From the NCBI GenBank assembly GCA_036380925.1, contig DASVDW010000066.1, positions 1 through 32,256 of the forward strand: a DNA stretch of 32,256 nt, in the 5' to 3' direction. Position numbers and translations under genes: made by a program. Origin of the DNA: JAICLV01 sp036380925. GTDB lineage: Bacteria > Actinomycetota > Actinomycetes > Acidothermales > Acidothermaceae. This document shows positions 23,696 through 30,766 of the stretch, piece after piece (positions within the stretch are counted from its first letter, which is position 1; each line of letters starts with the position of its first letter). The notes below the pieces were generated by a model, which worked only from the letters and a program-made list of their open reading frames with translations, did not search any database and had not been told where the DNA came from.

Positions 23696-25072
23696 CTAGC
23701 GCAGCGGTGGCGTGGGCTTCAGCCGGTGGTCGGTGACGCGGAAGCTGCGCACCTTGCCAGGCGGAGAGTCGCAGGTCTCGAACCGCACGGTGACCCACCC
23801 GGCGCCGGCGCCCTGCACCCAGCCACGCCCGAACTCGTCGTGTTCGACGTCGCGCCCGGCCAGGTAGCTCGACCGGGTTGGAGCCGCCGAAGTCGAGTCG
23901 TCGTCACCCGGCTCCTCATCATCGACCGGATCTTCGTCCCCGGCGGCGAAGAGGTCGCCTTGCGCCCAGTCGCTCAGCCCGCTGACGCCGACCCCAAGCA
24001 GCCGCAGGCCGGCGCTGACGTCGATCTCGCCGAGCAGCTGACGAGCCAGCCGCGCGACGGTTTTCGCGTCGTCGGTTGGCGCGGCCAAGGTGGTGGAGCG
24101 GGTCAGCGTGGTGAAGTCGGGCAGCCGCACTTTCACCGAGACCGTGCGGCCGGACAGCCGGGCGCGGCGCATCCGGCCGGTGACCCGGCGGGCCATCACG
24201 GCCGCGATGCCGTTAAGCCGAGCCACATCGGCGATGTCGTGCTCGAAGGTGTCCTCGACGCTGACCGACTTCGACTCGCGCTCGGCCACCACGGTCCGGT
24301 CGTCGAGGCCGTGCGCGAGCAGCCACAGGCCCCGACCATGGGTGCGGCCGAGCGCCGCCACGACGTCCGGTTCGGGCATGGCGGCGAGGTCGCCGATCAG
24401 GTTGACGCCGATCGCGCGCAACCGCGCGGCCGTCGCGGGGCCGACGCCGGGCAACCGACTCACCGGCAGGCCGCGCAACACGTCGTCCTCTCGACCGGCG
24501 CCGATCACCAGCAGGCCGTCCGGCTTGTCGAGGTCGGAGGCGATCTTGGCGATCAGCTTCGAGCTGCCGGCCCCGACCGACACGGTCAACCCGGTGCGCT
24601 CGCGCACCCGCCGCTTCAACGCGGTCGCGATCGCGCGCACGCCGTCGTCCGACAAGTCGGCGTGGCCGCCGGCGGCGAGGTCGACGTAAGCCTCGTCGAG
24701 CGAGAGCGGCTCGACCAGCGGGGAGAGCTCTCGCAACAGGTCCATGACCACCCGGCTGCTGGCCTGGTAGGCGTCGAAGCGCGGCGCCAGGAACGCCGCC
24801 TTCGGGCACCGGGCGCGGGCCTCGACCGCCGACATCGCCGAATGCACGCCGAAGGCGCGTGCCTCGTAGCTCGCGGTCGCGACGACACCGCGCCCGCCGA
24901 GCCCCCCGACGATCACCGGCTTGCCGCGCAGCGAGGGTTTGTCGCGCTGCTCGACGGCCGCGTAAAACGCGTCGAGGTCGGCGTGCAGGATCGAGGCCTG
25001 CGGCCGCGGCCGGGGCGGCGGCGGCCCGGTCGCGGTCCAGGACGGAAGCGTCACACCCCACATCTTGGCCAC
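23696..25072 (-). CDS. dinB: DNA polymerase IV (Y-family translesion polymerase)
   Basis: The 458-residue protein has the Y-family palm with D32 in HADLDAFYA and D126-E127 in SLDEAYVDL, the catalytic carboxylates. It also has an RxxxxV-type steric region (GVVATASYEARAFGVHSAM), helix-hairpin-helix DNA-binding sequence (VSRLPGVGPATAARLRAIGV) and a little-finger domain (about 255-360). It carries out error-prone bypass of damaged DNA. A C-terminal extension (about 385-458: acidic linker, then DVEHDEFGRGWVQGAGAGWVTVRFE) is shared by many actinobacterial DinB proteins. The start could be GTG 25072 or ATG 25063; neither has a clear ribosome site. No LexA-type box is evident upstream. It is divergent from the paa operon. 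Confidence 0.93.
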   Translation of the reverse strand: MAKMWGVTLPSWTATGPPPPRPRPQASILHADLDAFYAAVEQRDKPSLRGKPVIVGGLGGRGVVATASYEARAFGVHSAMSAVEARARCPKAAFLAPRFDAYQASSRVVMDLLRELSPLVEPLSLDEAYVDLAAGGHADLSDDGVRAIATALKRRVRERTGLTVSVGAGSSKLIAKIASDLDKPDGLLVIGAGREDDVLRGLPVSRLPGVGPATAARLRAIGVNLIGDLAAMPEPDVVAALGRTHGRGLWLLAHGLDDRTVVAERESKSVSVEDTFEHDIADVARLNGIAAVMARRVTGRMRRARLSGRTVSVKVRLPDFTTLTRSTTLAAPTDDAKTVARLARQLLGEIDVSAGLRLLGVGVSGLSDWAQGDLFAAGDEDPVDDEEPGDDDSTSAAPTRSSYLAGRDVEHDEFGRGWVQGAGAGWVTVRFETCDSPPGKVRSFRVTDHRLKPTPPLR

Positions 25073-25121
25073 ATCGTGACCGACCCGGCCGACACAGTGG
25101 CCGGATCGAGGGCGCGCGACC

Positions 25122-25162
25122 TACGCTGGGACCAACGGCGCCGTCGACCGAACATTCGGTCG
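25122..25162 (+). promoter_or_regulatory. paa operon promoter and TetR/PaaR-like operator
   Basis: TACGCT (25122-25127) is a TANNNT -10 candidate. Just downstream, CGACCGAA (25145-25152) and TTCGGTCG (25155-25162) form an inverted repeat with 8-bp arms about a CA centre. It contains ACCG-N6-CGGT (25147-25160), the spacing I recall for TetR-type PaaR sites. A repressor here would block initiation or clearance 24-41 bp before ATG 25186. Confidence 0.6.
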
Positions 25163-25185
25163 GTTGCCTGGGAGTGGGTGGTCTG

Positions 25186-26157
25186 ATGAGCGACGACGCG
25201 GCTGCGGCGCGGGAGGCCCGGCTGCAGGAGGCCTTCGACGCGCTCATCGATGCCGACGAGCGCGTCGAGCCGCGGGACTGGATGCCGGACGCCTATCGCA
25301 AGACCCTGATCCGGCAGATCGCTCAGCACGCGCATTCCGAGATCATCGGCATGCAGCCCGAGGGCAACTGGATCACCCGGGCGCCGTCGTTGAAGCGCAA
25401 GGCGATCCTGATGGCGAAGGTGCAAGACGAGGCCGGCCACGGGCTGTACCTGTACGGCGCCGCGGAGACGTTGGGTGTCGACCGCGACGACTTGCTCGAC
25501 CTGCTGCACACCGGCAAGCAGAAGTACTCGAGCATCTTCAACTATCCGACGATCACCTGGGCTGACGTCGGCGCGATCGGCTGGCTGGTCGACGGCGCCG
25601 CGATCACCAACCAGGTGCCGTTGTGCCGCTGCTCGTACGGCCCGTATGCGCGGGCGATGATCCGCATCTGCAAAGAGGAGTCGTTCCACCAGCGGCAGGG
25701 CTTCGACATCTTGCTGACCTTGTCGAACGGCACGCCGCAGCAGCGCGCGATGGCCCAAGACGCGGTCAACCGTTGGTGGTGGCCGTCGCTGATGATGTTC
25801 GGTCCGCCCGACGCCGACTCCCCGAACTCGGCGCAGTCGATGGCGTGGGGCATCAAACGGTTCTCCAACGACGAGCTGCGACAAAAGTTCGTCGACATGA
25901 CGGTTCCCCAGGCCGCCGTGCTCGGCCTCACGCTTCCCGACCCCGACCTGCGGCTCGACCAGGAAAGCGGGCACTACCGCTTCGGCGAGATCGACTGGGC
26001 GGAGTTCTACGAGGTGGTCAAGGGCAACGGTCCGTGCAACGAGCAACGGATCCGGCATCGGGTGCGCGCGCATGAGGACGGCGCGTGGGTGCGCGCGGCC
26101 GCGGCCGCATATGCCGTCAAGCGGGCCGAGCGGCGCGCCGCTGAGGAGGTCGCGTGA
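25186..26157 (+). CDS. paaA: 1,2-phenylacetyl-CoA epoxidase, catalytic subunit PaaA
   Basis: The 323-residue protein is the di-iron catalytic subunit of the ring-epoxidising oxygenase that converts phenylacetyl-CoA to its 1,2-epoxide. Two EXXH motifs are visible: E82-H85 (QDEAGHG) and E165-H168 (EESFHQRQG). Family blocks are intact (ILMAKVQDEAGHGLYLYGAAETLG, FNYPTITWADVGAIGWLVDGAAI, CRCSYGPYARAMIRICKEE, NRWWWPSLMMFGP). ATG 25186 is the start of family similarity. The open frame extends 109 codons upstream through the operator and dinB antisense, which is not coding. It is the first gene of paaABCDE, and its stop overlaps paaB by 4 nt (GTGA). Confidence 0.97.
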   Translation: MSDDAAAAREARLQEAFDALIDADERVEPRDWMPDAYRKTLIRQIAQHAHSEIIGMQPEGNWITRAPSLKRKAILMAKVQDEAGHGLYLYGAAETLGVDRDDLLDLLHTGKQKYSSIFNYPTITWADVGAIGWLVDGAAITNQVPLCRCSYGPYARAMIRICKEESFHQRQGFDILLTLSNGTPQQRAMAQDAVNRWWWPSLMMFGPPDADSPNSAQSMAWGIKRFSNDELRQKFVDMTVPQAAVLGLTLPDPDLRLDQESGHYRFGEIDWAEFYEVVKGNGPCNEQRIRHRVRAHEDGAWVRAAAAAYAVKRAERRAAEEVA

Positions 26158-26447
26158 GCGCGGGTGAGGCTGGATTGCCCCTCTGGGAGGTGTTCGTTCG
26201 CGGCCGGCGCGGGCTCGCGCACGTGCACGCCGGCAGTCTCCACGCGTCCGACGCGCAGATGGCGCTGCGCAACGCCCGCGACGTGTACACCCGTCGCGGC
26301 GAGGGCGTGAGCATCTGGGTGGTGCCGTCCGCGCAAATAACTGCCTCGACTCCTGACGAAAAGGACCCGTTCTTCGACCCAAGCGCGGATAAGGTCTACC
26401 GGCATCCGACCTTCTACAACTTGCCGGAGGAGGTGCGACAGATGTGA
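26154..26447 (+). CDS. paaB: 1,2-phenylacetyl-CoA epoxidase subunit PaaB
   Basis: The 97-residue protein matches PaaB in length and sequence: PLWEVFVRGRRGLAHVHAGSLHA, then MALRNARDVYTRRGEGVSIWVV, and the C-terminal DPFFDPSADKVYRHPTFYN. PaaB is a small structural subunit needed for epoxidase activity and assembly. GTG 26154 overlaps the paaA stop by 4 nt, and its own stop overlaps the paaC start by 4 nt. Confidence 0.96.
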   Translation: MSAGEAGLPLWEVFVRGRRGLAHVHAGSLHASDAQMALRNARDVYTRRGEGVSIWVVPSAQITASTPDEKDPFFDPSADKVYRHPTFYNLPEEVRQM

Positions 26448-27232
26448 CCGCGCGGAACTCTGCGGGTGACACCGACCCTATGGCGGGCGCGCTGTTCACG
26501 TATGCGCTCCGGCACGGCGACGACGCGCTGATTCTGGCGCAGCGGCTCTCGGAGTGGGCCTCTCGGGCGCCGGAGATCGAAGAGGACATCGCGCTCACCA
26601 ACATCGCGCTCGACCTGCTCGGGCAAGCCCGCGCGCTGCTCGACTACGCCGGCACGCTTGAAGGCGCCGGCCGCGACGAGGACGACTTGGCCTACCTGCG
26701 CACTGAGCGCGAGTTCACCAACGTGCACCTCGTGGAGCAGGAGAACGGCGACTTCGCGCACACGATCGCCCGTCAGCTGTTCTTCTCGACGTATCAGCTG
26801 GCGCTGTACGAGGAGTTGATCAGCTCCAGCGACGAGTTGCTCGCCGGCGTCGCCGCGAAGGGCGTCAAAGAGGCCGCGTATCACACCGATCACGCCACCC
26901 AATGGACGATCAGGCTGGGCGACGGCACCGACGAGAGCCACCGGCGCATGCAGGCCGCCGTCGAGCGGCTGTGGCCGTTCACGGCCGAGCTCTTCGAGGC
27001 GGACGACGTCGACCGGGCGCTCGCTGAGAAGGGCGTGGCGGTCGACCCGTCGACGTTGAAGCTGCGGTGGGCGCTGAGCATCGCGGAGGTGCTGAGCTCG
27101 GCCACGCTGACTGCTCCGCATTCGACATGGACCTCGCACGGCGGCCGGCGCGGCGTGCACACCGAGGGGTTCGGCTACCTGCTCGCCGAGATGCAGTACC
27201 TGCACCGCAGCTACCCGGACGCGAAATGGTGA
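26444..27232 (+). CDS. paaC: 1,2-phenylacetyl-CoA epoxidase subunit PaaC
   Basis: The 262-residue helical protein is the PaaA-paralogous structural subunit. It contains LRHGDDALILAQRLSEWASRAPEIEEDIALTNIALDLLGQARALL, FTNVHLVEQENGDFAHTIARQ and KEAAYHTDHATQW. In characterised complexes PaaA and PaaC form the core, with PaaC lacking the active di-iron site. GTG 26444 overlaps the paaB stop. An internal ATG at residue 13 is possible, but the GTGA overlap seen at every junction favours the first. Confidence 0.96.
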   Translation: MTARNSAGDTDPMAGALFTYALRHGDDALILAQRLSEWASRAPEIEEDIALTNIALDLLGQARALLDYAGTLEGAGRDEDDLAYLRTEREFTNVHLVEQENGDFAHTIARQLFFSTYQLALYEELISSSDELLAGVAAKGVKEAAYHTDHATQWTIRLGDGTDESHRRMQAAVERLWPFTAELFEADDVDRALAEKGVAVDPSTLKLRWALSIAEVLSSATLTAPHSTWTSHGGRRGVHTEGFGYLLAEMQYLHRSYPDAKW

Positions 27233-27720
27233 GCGCGATGACGGCCGTCGGCGCGCGCGAGGTGTGCGAGTCGGTGCCCGACCCCGAGCTGCCGTTTGTC
27301 ACGATCGGAGACCTCGGCATCGTGCGCGAGGTGATCGTGGACGACGCTGGGCACGTCGAGGTGGTCGTCACCCCGACCTATTCCGGCTGCCCGGCCACCG
27401 AAATCATTCGCGACGACATCGTCGCGGCGCTGCGCGCTCACGGTCACACCGACGTCGCGGTGCGCACCGTGCGCGCCCCGGCGTGGACGACGGACTGGAT
27501 CACGCCAGCCGGCTTGGAGAAGCTTGCGGCCAACGGCATCGCGCCGCCTGTCCCAGGTCCGGGTGACCGGCGCGTGATCGACGTGACCATCGGCGTGCGA
27601 TGCCCGAACTGCGGTTCGCTCAACACCAAGCTGGTGTCGCGCTTCGGCGCGACACCGTGCATGGCGATGCATCGCTGCGCCGACTGCCTCGAGCCCTTCG
27701 ATCAGGTGAAGCCGCACTGA
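27229..27720 (+). CDS. paaD: Phenylacetyl-CoA epoxidase maturation/accessory protein PaaD
   Basis: The 163-residue protein has an N-terminal MIP18/SufT-like domain (VPDPELPFVTIGDLGIVREV, YSGCPATEIIRDDIVAAL). A C-terminal cysteine cluster follows, C125-x2-C128 (RCPNCGS) and C150-x2-C153 (RCADC), with an extra C144. PaaD is thought to help install the iron centre or Fe-S cluster. GTG 27229 overlaps the paaC stop by 4 nt and fits the operon pattern; ATG 27238 is an alternative. Confidence 0.94.
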   Translation: MSAMTAVGAREVCESVPDPELPFVTIGDLGIVREVIVDDAGHVEVVVTPTYSGCPATEIIRDDIVAALRAHGHTDVAVRTVRAPAWTTDWITPAGLEKLAANGIAPPVPGPGDRRVIDVTIGVRCPNCGSLNTKLVSRFGATPCMAMHRCADCLEPFDQVKPH

Positions 27721-27725
27721 GCACG

Positions 27726-28793
27726 GTGTCGCGTCGTCCGCGGCTGCACCCGTTGCGGGTGAAAGCCATCGATCGGCTCACCGACGAGGCGGTGGCGATC
27801 ACCTTCGCGGTGCCGCCCGAACTCGCCGAAGACTACGCGTTCGCACCGGGTCAGCACGTCACCATCCGGTGCCTCGCGGCGGGCGACGACGCCCGTCGCA
27901 CGTATTCGCTGTGCTCCCCGCCGGGCGCCTTGCGCATTGGGGTTAAGCAGGTGCCGGGCGGCGTGTTCTCCAAACACGCGCTCGAGAGGCTGCGCGTCGG
28001 CGACGAGATCGACGTCATGACGCCGATGGGTCGTTTCACCACGGTGCTTTCGCCGTCCGACGCGAAGCACCGGGTGGGCATCGTGGCGGGCAGCGGCGTC
28101 ACGCCGGTGCTCTCCATCATGTCGGCGACCTTGGAGGCGGAGCCGCGCAGCCGATTCACCTTGATCTACGGGAATCGCACCAGTCGCTCGGTGATGTTCC
28201 TCGAGGAGATAGCCGATCTGAAGGACCGCTTCCCGGATCGGCTGTGCGTTTTTCACGTGCTGTCGCGCGAACCGCGCGACGCGGCGTTGCTGACCGGCCG
28301 GCTCGATCGCGACAAGCTCGGCGAGTTGCTCGACGTCGCTGTCGACGGCCAACGCGTGGACGAGTGGTTCTTGTGCGGGCCCATGGAGATGGTCGACACC
28401 GCGAGGTCCGTGCTGAAGTCACGCGACGTCGATGAGAAGACGGTTCATTTCGAGCTCTTTCACGTCGACACCGCCGTGGCGGTTCCCACGGTGGCGGCGA
28501 CTCCCGCGTCGTCCGACCTTTGTGACGTCGACGTCAGGCTGGCGGGCTTGACCACGTCGCTTCGGGTCGCCCCGACGCAAGACGTCTTGCATGTCGCGCT
28601 GCAGGTGCGTGGCGACGTCCCGTATGGCTGCACTAACGGCATGTGCGGCACCTGCCGGGCGAAACTCGTCGAGGGCGATGTCGAGATGGATCACTGCTAC
28701 GCGTTGGACGAAGCCGATCTCGCGGCCGGGTTCGTGCTGACCTGCCAGGCGCGGCCACGTAGCGCGAAGGTGGCGCTCGACTACGACGCCTGA
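27726..28793 (+). CDS. paaE: Phenylacetyl-CoA epoxidase reductase PaaE
   Basis: The 355-residue protein is the electron donor of the epoxidase. An FAD-binding domain (RRTYSLCSPP, then KQVPGGVFSKHA) is followed by an NAD(P)H-binding domain (VGIVAGSGVTPVLSIM, FLCGPMEMVDTA) and a C-terminal plant-type [2Fe-2S] ferredoxin domain. The cluster cysteines are C302, C307, C310 (GCTNGMCGTC) and C340 (VLTCQARP). GTG 27726 starts 5 bp after the paaD stop. The ribosome site is weak, and coupling with paaD is likely. No further phenylacetate genes (paaK, paaG, paaZ) follow in the window. Confidence 0.95.
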   Translation: MSRRPRLHPLRVKAIDRLTDEAVAITFAVPPELAEDYAFAPGQHVTIRCLAAGDDARRTYSLCSPPGALRIGVKQVPGGVFSKHALERLRVGDEIDVMTPMGRFTTVLSPSDAKHRVGIVAGSGVTPVLSIMSATLEAEPRSRFTLIYGNRTSRSVMFLEEIADLKDRFPDRLCVFHVLSREPRDAALLTGRLDRDKLGELLDVAVDGQRVDEWFLCGPMEMVDTARSVLKSRDVDEKTVHFELFHVDTAVAVPTVAATPASSDLCDVDVRLAGLTTSLRVAPTQDVLHVALQVRGDVPYGCTNGMCGTCRAKLVEGDVEMDHCYALDEADLAAGFVLTCQARPRSAKVALDYDA

Positions 28794-28849
28794 TCGGCAG
28801 ATTCGAATCGCACGGCCAGCTGGCGGCCGGACACCGCACTCGGCGCGGC

Positions 28850-29557
28850 ATGATGAGCGGTGTGAAGATCGACGGCTCGGTGATCATCGTGACTGGCGCG
28901 TCGTCCGGCATCGGCGAGGCGATCGCCCGCCTCGCGCACGCTCGCGGCATGAAGGTGGTGCTCGCGGCTCGTCGCGCGGCGCTGCTCTCGTCGGTCGCCG
29001 AATCGCTGCCGGGCTCGATCGCCGTGCCGACCGACGTCACGTCGTCCGCCGATGTGCGCGCGCTCGTTGATCGCGTGGTGGGTGAGTTCGGGCGCATCGA
29101 CGTCTTGGTCAACAACGCCGGGCAGGGATTGCACGTGCCGGTCATCGACGTCGATCTGGACGACGTGCGGGCGGTGCTCGAGCTCAACGTGCTCGGGCCG
29201 CTGGCGTTGATGAAAGCGGTGGTGCCCGTCATGCGCCGTGGCGGCGGTGGTGCCATCGTGAACATCAGCTCGGGATCGACCCGACGGGTCGTGGTCGGCG
29301 TCGGCCCTTACGCGGCGACGAAGGCGGCGTTGAACACGCTGACCGAGGTGGCCCGGGCGGAGTTGGCCCGCGACAACATCGCTGTCTCGCTGGTCGTGCC
29401 GGGCGTCACGAAGACCGCTTTCCACGATGTGCTGCGCGCGGGATCGGCGAACGTCGCGCACGCGCCGACCTGCAGCCCAGAGCAAGTGGCGCAAGCGGTG
29501 CTTGGCGTGATCGAGTCCGGCGCGGCCGAGGTTGTCGTCTCGCCCGCGCACGGTTAA
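28850..29557 (+). CDS. Short-chain dehydrogenase/reductase (classical SDR)
   Basis: The 235-residue enzyme has the nucleotide-binding TGASSGIG (15-22), the DV cofactor edge (PTDVTSS), NNAG and the catalytic set Ser in NISSGS, Y154 and K158 in PYAATK. An Arg pair after the second strand (AARRAAL) suggests NADP preference. The substrate is unknown. It begins 56 bp after paaE in the same direction and might be co-transcribed. ATG 28850 is followed at once by a second ATG (28853), and neither has a good ribosome site. Confidence 0.9.
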   Translation: MMSGVKIDGSVIIVTGASSGIGEAIARLAHARGMKVVLAARRAALLSSVAESLPGSIAVPTDVTSSADVRALVDRVVGEFGRIDVLVNNAGQGLHVPVIDVDLDDVRAVLELNVLGPLALMKAVVPVMRRGGGGAIVNISSGSTRRVVVGVGPYAATKAALNTLTEVARAELARDNIAVSLVVPGVTKTAFHDVLRAGSANVAHAPTCSPEQVAQAVLGVIESGAAEVVVSPAHG

Positions 29558-29561
29558 GGGT

Positions 29562-29592
29562 TTGTCAGCGTCGTCGTCGACTTGGTTATCGT
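29562..29592 (+). promoter_or_regulatory. Putative promoter for a leaderless azlCD transcript
   Basis: TTGTCA (29562-29567) and TATCGT (29587-29592) are separated by 19 bp (18 bp if TTATCG is taken). The -10 ends 6 nt before GTG 29599, so transcription would begin at or next to the start codon. This matches the absence of a ribosome site. Confidence 0.45.
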
Positions 29593-29598
29593 GACGGC

Positions 29599-30357
29599 GT
29601 GGCCGACGAGGAGCTGACCGAGACAGATCCGCCATGGTCGACCACCCGCCGCGCGGTGTTGCGCGACGCGATCGGCGTGGGTGTCGCGACCGGCGCCTAC
29701 GGGCTGTCGTTCGGCGCGATCTCGGTGGCGTCCAGTCTTTCGATCCTGCAGACCTGCGTGTTGTCGCTGGTGTTGTTCAGCGGCGGCTCGCAGTTCGCGC
29801 TCGTCGGCGTCGTCGGCGGGGGAGGCGCGCCGATGACTGGCGCGGCGACGGCGCTGCTGCTCGGCGTCCGCAACGGTTTTTACGGTTTGCGGCTCAGCCG
29901 ATTGCTGCGGTTGCGGTCGTGGCGGCGGATCGCGGGCGCGCAGTTGGTGATCGATGAGAGCACCGCGATGGCGTTGGCCCGCACGTCACGCCCGGCGGCG
30001 CGGTTCGCGTTTTGGTCGACGGGGCTTTCGGTTTTCCTGTTGTGGAACCTGGCCACTCTGATCGGCGCTGTGGCCACCCAGGCGTTGCACGATCCGCGGG
30101 TGTTCGGTTTGGACGCCGCGCCGCCGGCCGCGTTCCTCGCGTTGATGGCGCCACGGTTGCGGTCGCGTGAGCCGCGCGTCGTCGCGTTGGTCGCCGCGAT
30201 CGTGGCGATCGCCTCGGTGCCGTTCGTGCCGACGGGCGTTCCGGTGCTGTTCGCGGCGGGGGTGGCGGTGGTCGCCGGGTTTGCCGGCGCGCGTGGCCGC
30301 GGTCCGCGAAAGACTTCTTCGGACGACGACGCGTCCGCGGTCGAGGTGCGCGCGTGA
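29599..30357 (+). CDS. azlC: AzlC-family branched-chain amino-acid exporter subunit
   Basis: The 252-residue membrane protein has the AzlC pattern: RDAIGVGVATGAYGLSFGAISVASSLS at the N-terminus, LFSGGSQFALVGVVGGGG, LLGVRNGFYGLRLSRLL, then further helices after residue 130. With its small AzlD partner it exports branched-chain amino acids or their analogues. GTG 29599 probably starts a leaderless mRNA. Its stop overlaps the azlD start by 4 nt. Confidence 0.9.
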   Translation: MADEELTETDPPWSTTRRAVLRDAIGVGVATGAYGLSFGAISVASSLSILQTCVLSLVLFSGGSQFALVGVVGGGGAPMTGAATALLLGVRNGFYGLRLSRLLRLRSWRRIAGAQLVIDESTAMALARTSRPAARFAFWSTGLSVFLLWNLATLIGAVATQALHDPRVFGLDAAPPAAFLALMAPRLRSREPRVVALVAAIVAIASVPFVPTGVPVLFAAGVAVVAGFAGARGRGPRKTSSDDDASAVEVRA

Positions 30358-30656
30358 TGTGGCCGGCCATCATCGTCGCCTCTCTTGGGTGTTACGCCAT
30401 CAAGCTGTTTGGCTTGTCGGTGCCGCGCAAATGGCTGGCGCGTCCGCGCATCGCGCACACCGCCGATTTGTTGCCGGTGGCGTTGTTGACCGCGTTGGTG
30501 GCGACGCAGACGTTTACGAATGGTCGGCATCTGGTCATTGACGCGCGAGCGGCCGGGTTGCTGGCCGCGATTGTGGCTCTGCGGTTCAAGGCGCCGTTCT
30601 TGGTGGTCGTCGGGGTGGCCTGCCTGGCGGCGGCACTGGTGCGGTTGGCTGTCTGA
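30354..30656 (+). CDS. azlD: AzlD-family small exporter subunit
   Basis: The 100-residue hydrophobic protein has the AzlD layout of about four helices: MWPAIIVASLGCYAIKLFGL, ADLLPVALLTALVATQTF, RAAGLLAAIVALRFKAP and LVVVGVACLAAALVRL. It pairs with AzlC. GTG 30354 overlaps the azlC stop as GTGATG; ATG 30357 is an equally possible start. Confidence 0.9.
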   Translation: MMWPAIIVASLGCYAIKLFGLSVPRKWLARPRIAHTADLLPVALLTALVATQTFTNGRHLVIDARAAGLLAAIVALRFKAPFLVVVGVACLAAALVRLAV

Positions 30657-30657
30657 G

Positions 30658-30673
30658 TGGTTCAGCTGAACCA
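30658..30673. repeat. Perfect 16-bp palindrome, copy 1 (upstream of the HNH gene)
   Basis: TGGTTCAGCTGAACCA is fully self-complementary and lies 94-109 bp before ATG 30767, just after the azlD stop. An identical copy lies inside the HNH gene at 31501-31516. I see no third copy in the window. It may be an operator or the target of the encoded nuclease. Confidence 0.92.
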
Positions 30674-30753
30674 AAACGTCCACAGGCTCGGGATTGGTCA
30701 TCCACCGATTTCACGGAACTCCTTTGGCGGGCGGAATTGTCGGCGGCGAAAGA

Positions 30754-30759
30754 TAACGT
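30754..30759 (+). promoter_or_regulatory. Putative -10 box (TAACGT) for a leaderless DUF222-HNH transcript
   Basis: TAACGT fits TANNNT and ends 7 nt before ATG 30767, so the mRNA would start at the A of ATG. This decides against a TTG start at 30737, which would lie upstream of the box. Confidence 0.45.
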
Positions 30760-30766
30760 CGCTCGC

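Noticed and set aside
23558..25186. 542-codon open frame antisense to dinB
   Set aside because: Composition is that of a GC-bias shadow; dinB has intact catalytic and DNA-binding motifs.
25051..26604. 517-codon open frame antisense to paaA and paaB
   Set aside because: It is a shadow of strongly conserved paa genes and has no protein family features.
28800..28809. GATTCGAATC palindrome after paaE
   Set aside because: It is only 10 bp, has no loop for a hairpin terminator, and has no matching second site, so an operator or terminator call is not supported.
30737..30766. TTG start for the DUF222-HNH gene
   Set aside because: It lies upstream of the TAACGT box that is placed for a leaderless start at ATG 30767, and has no ribosome site.
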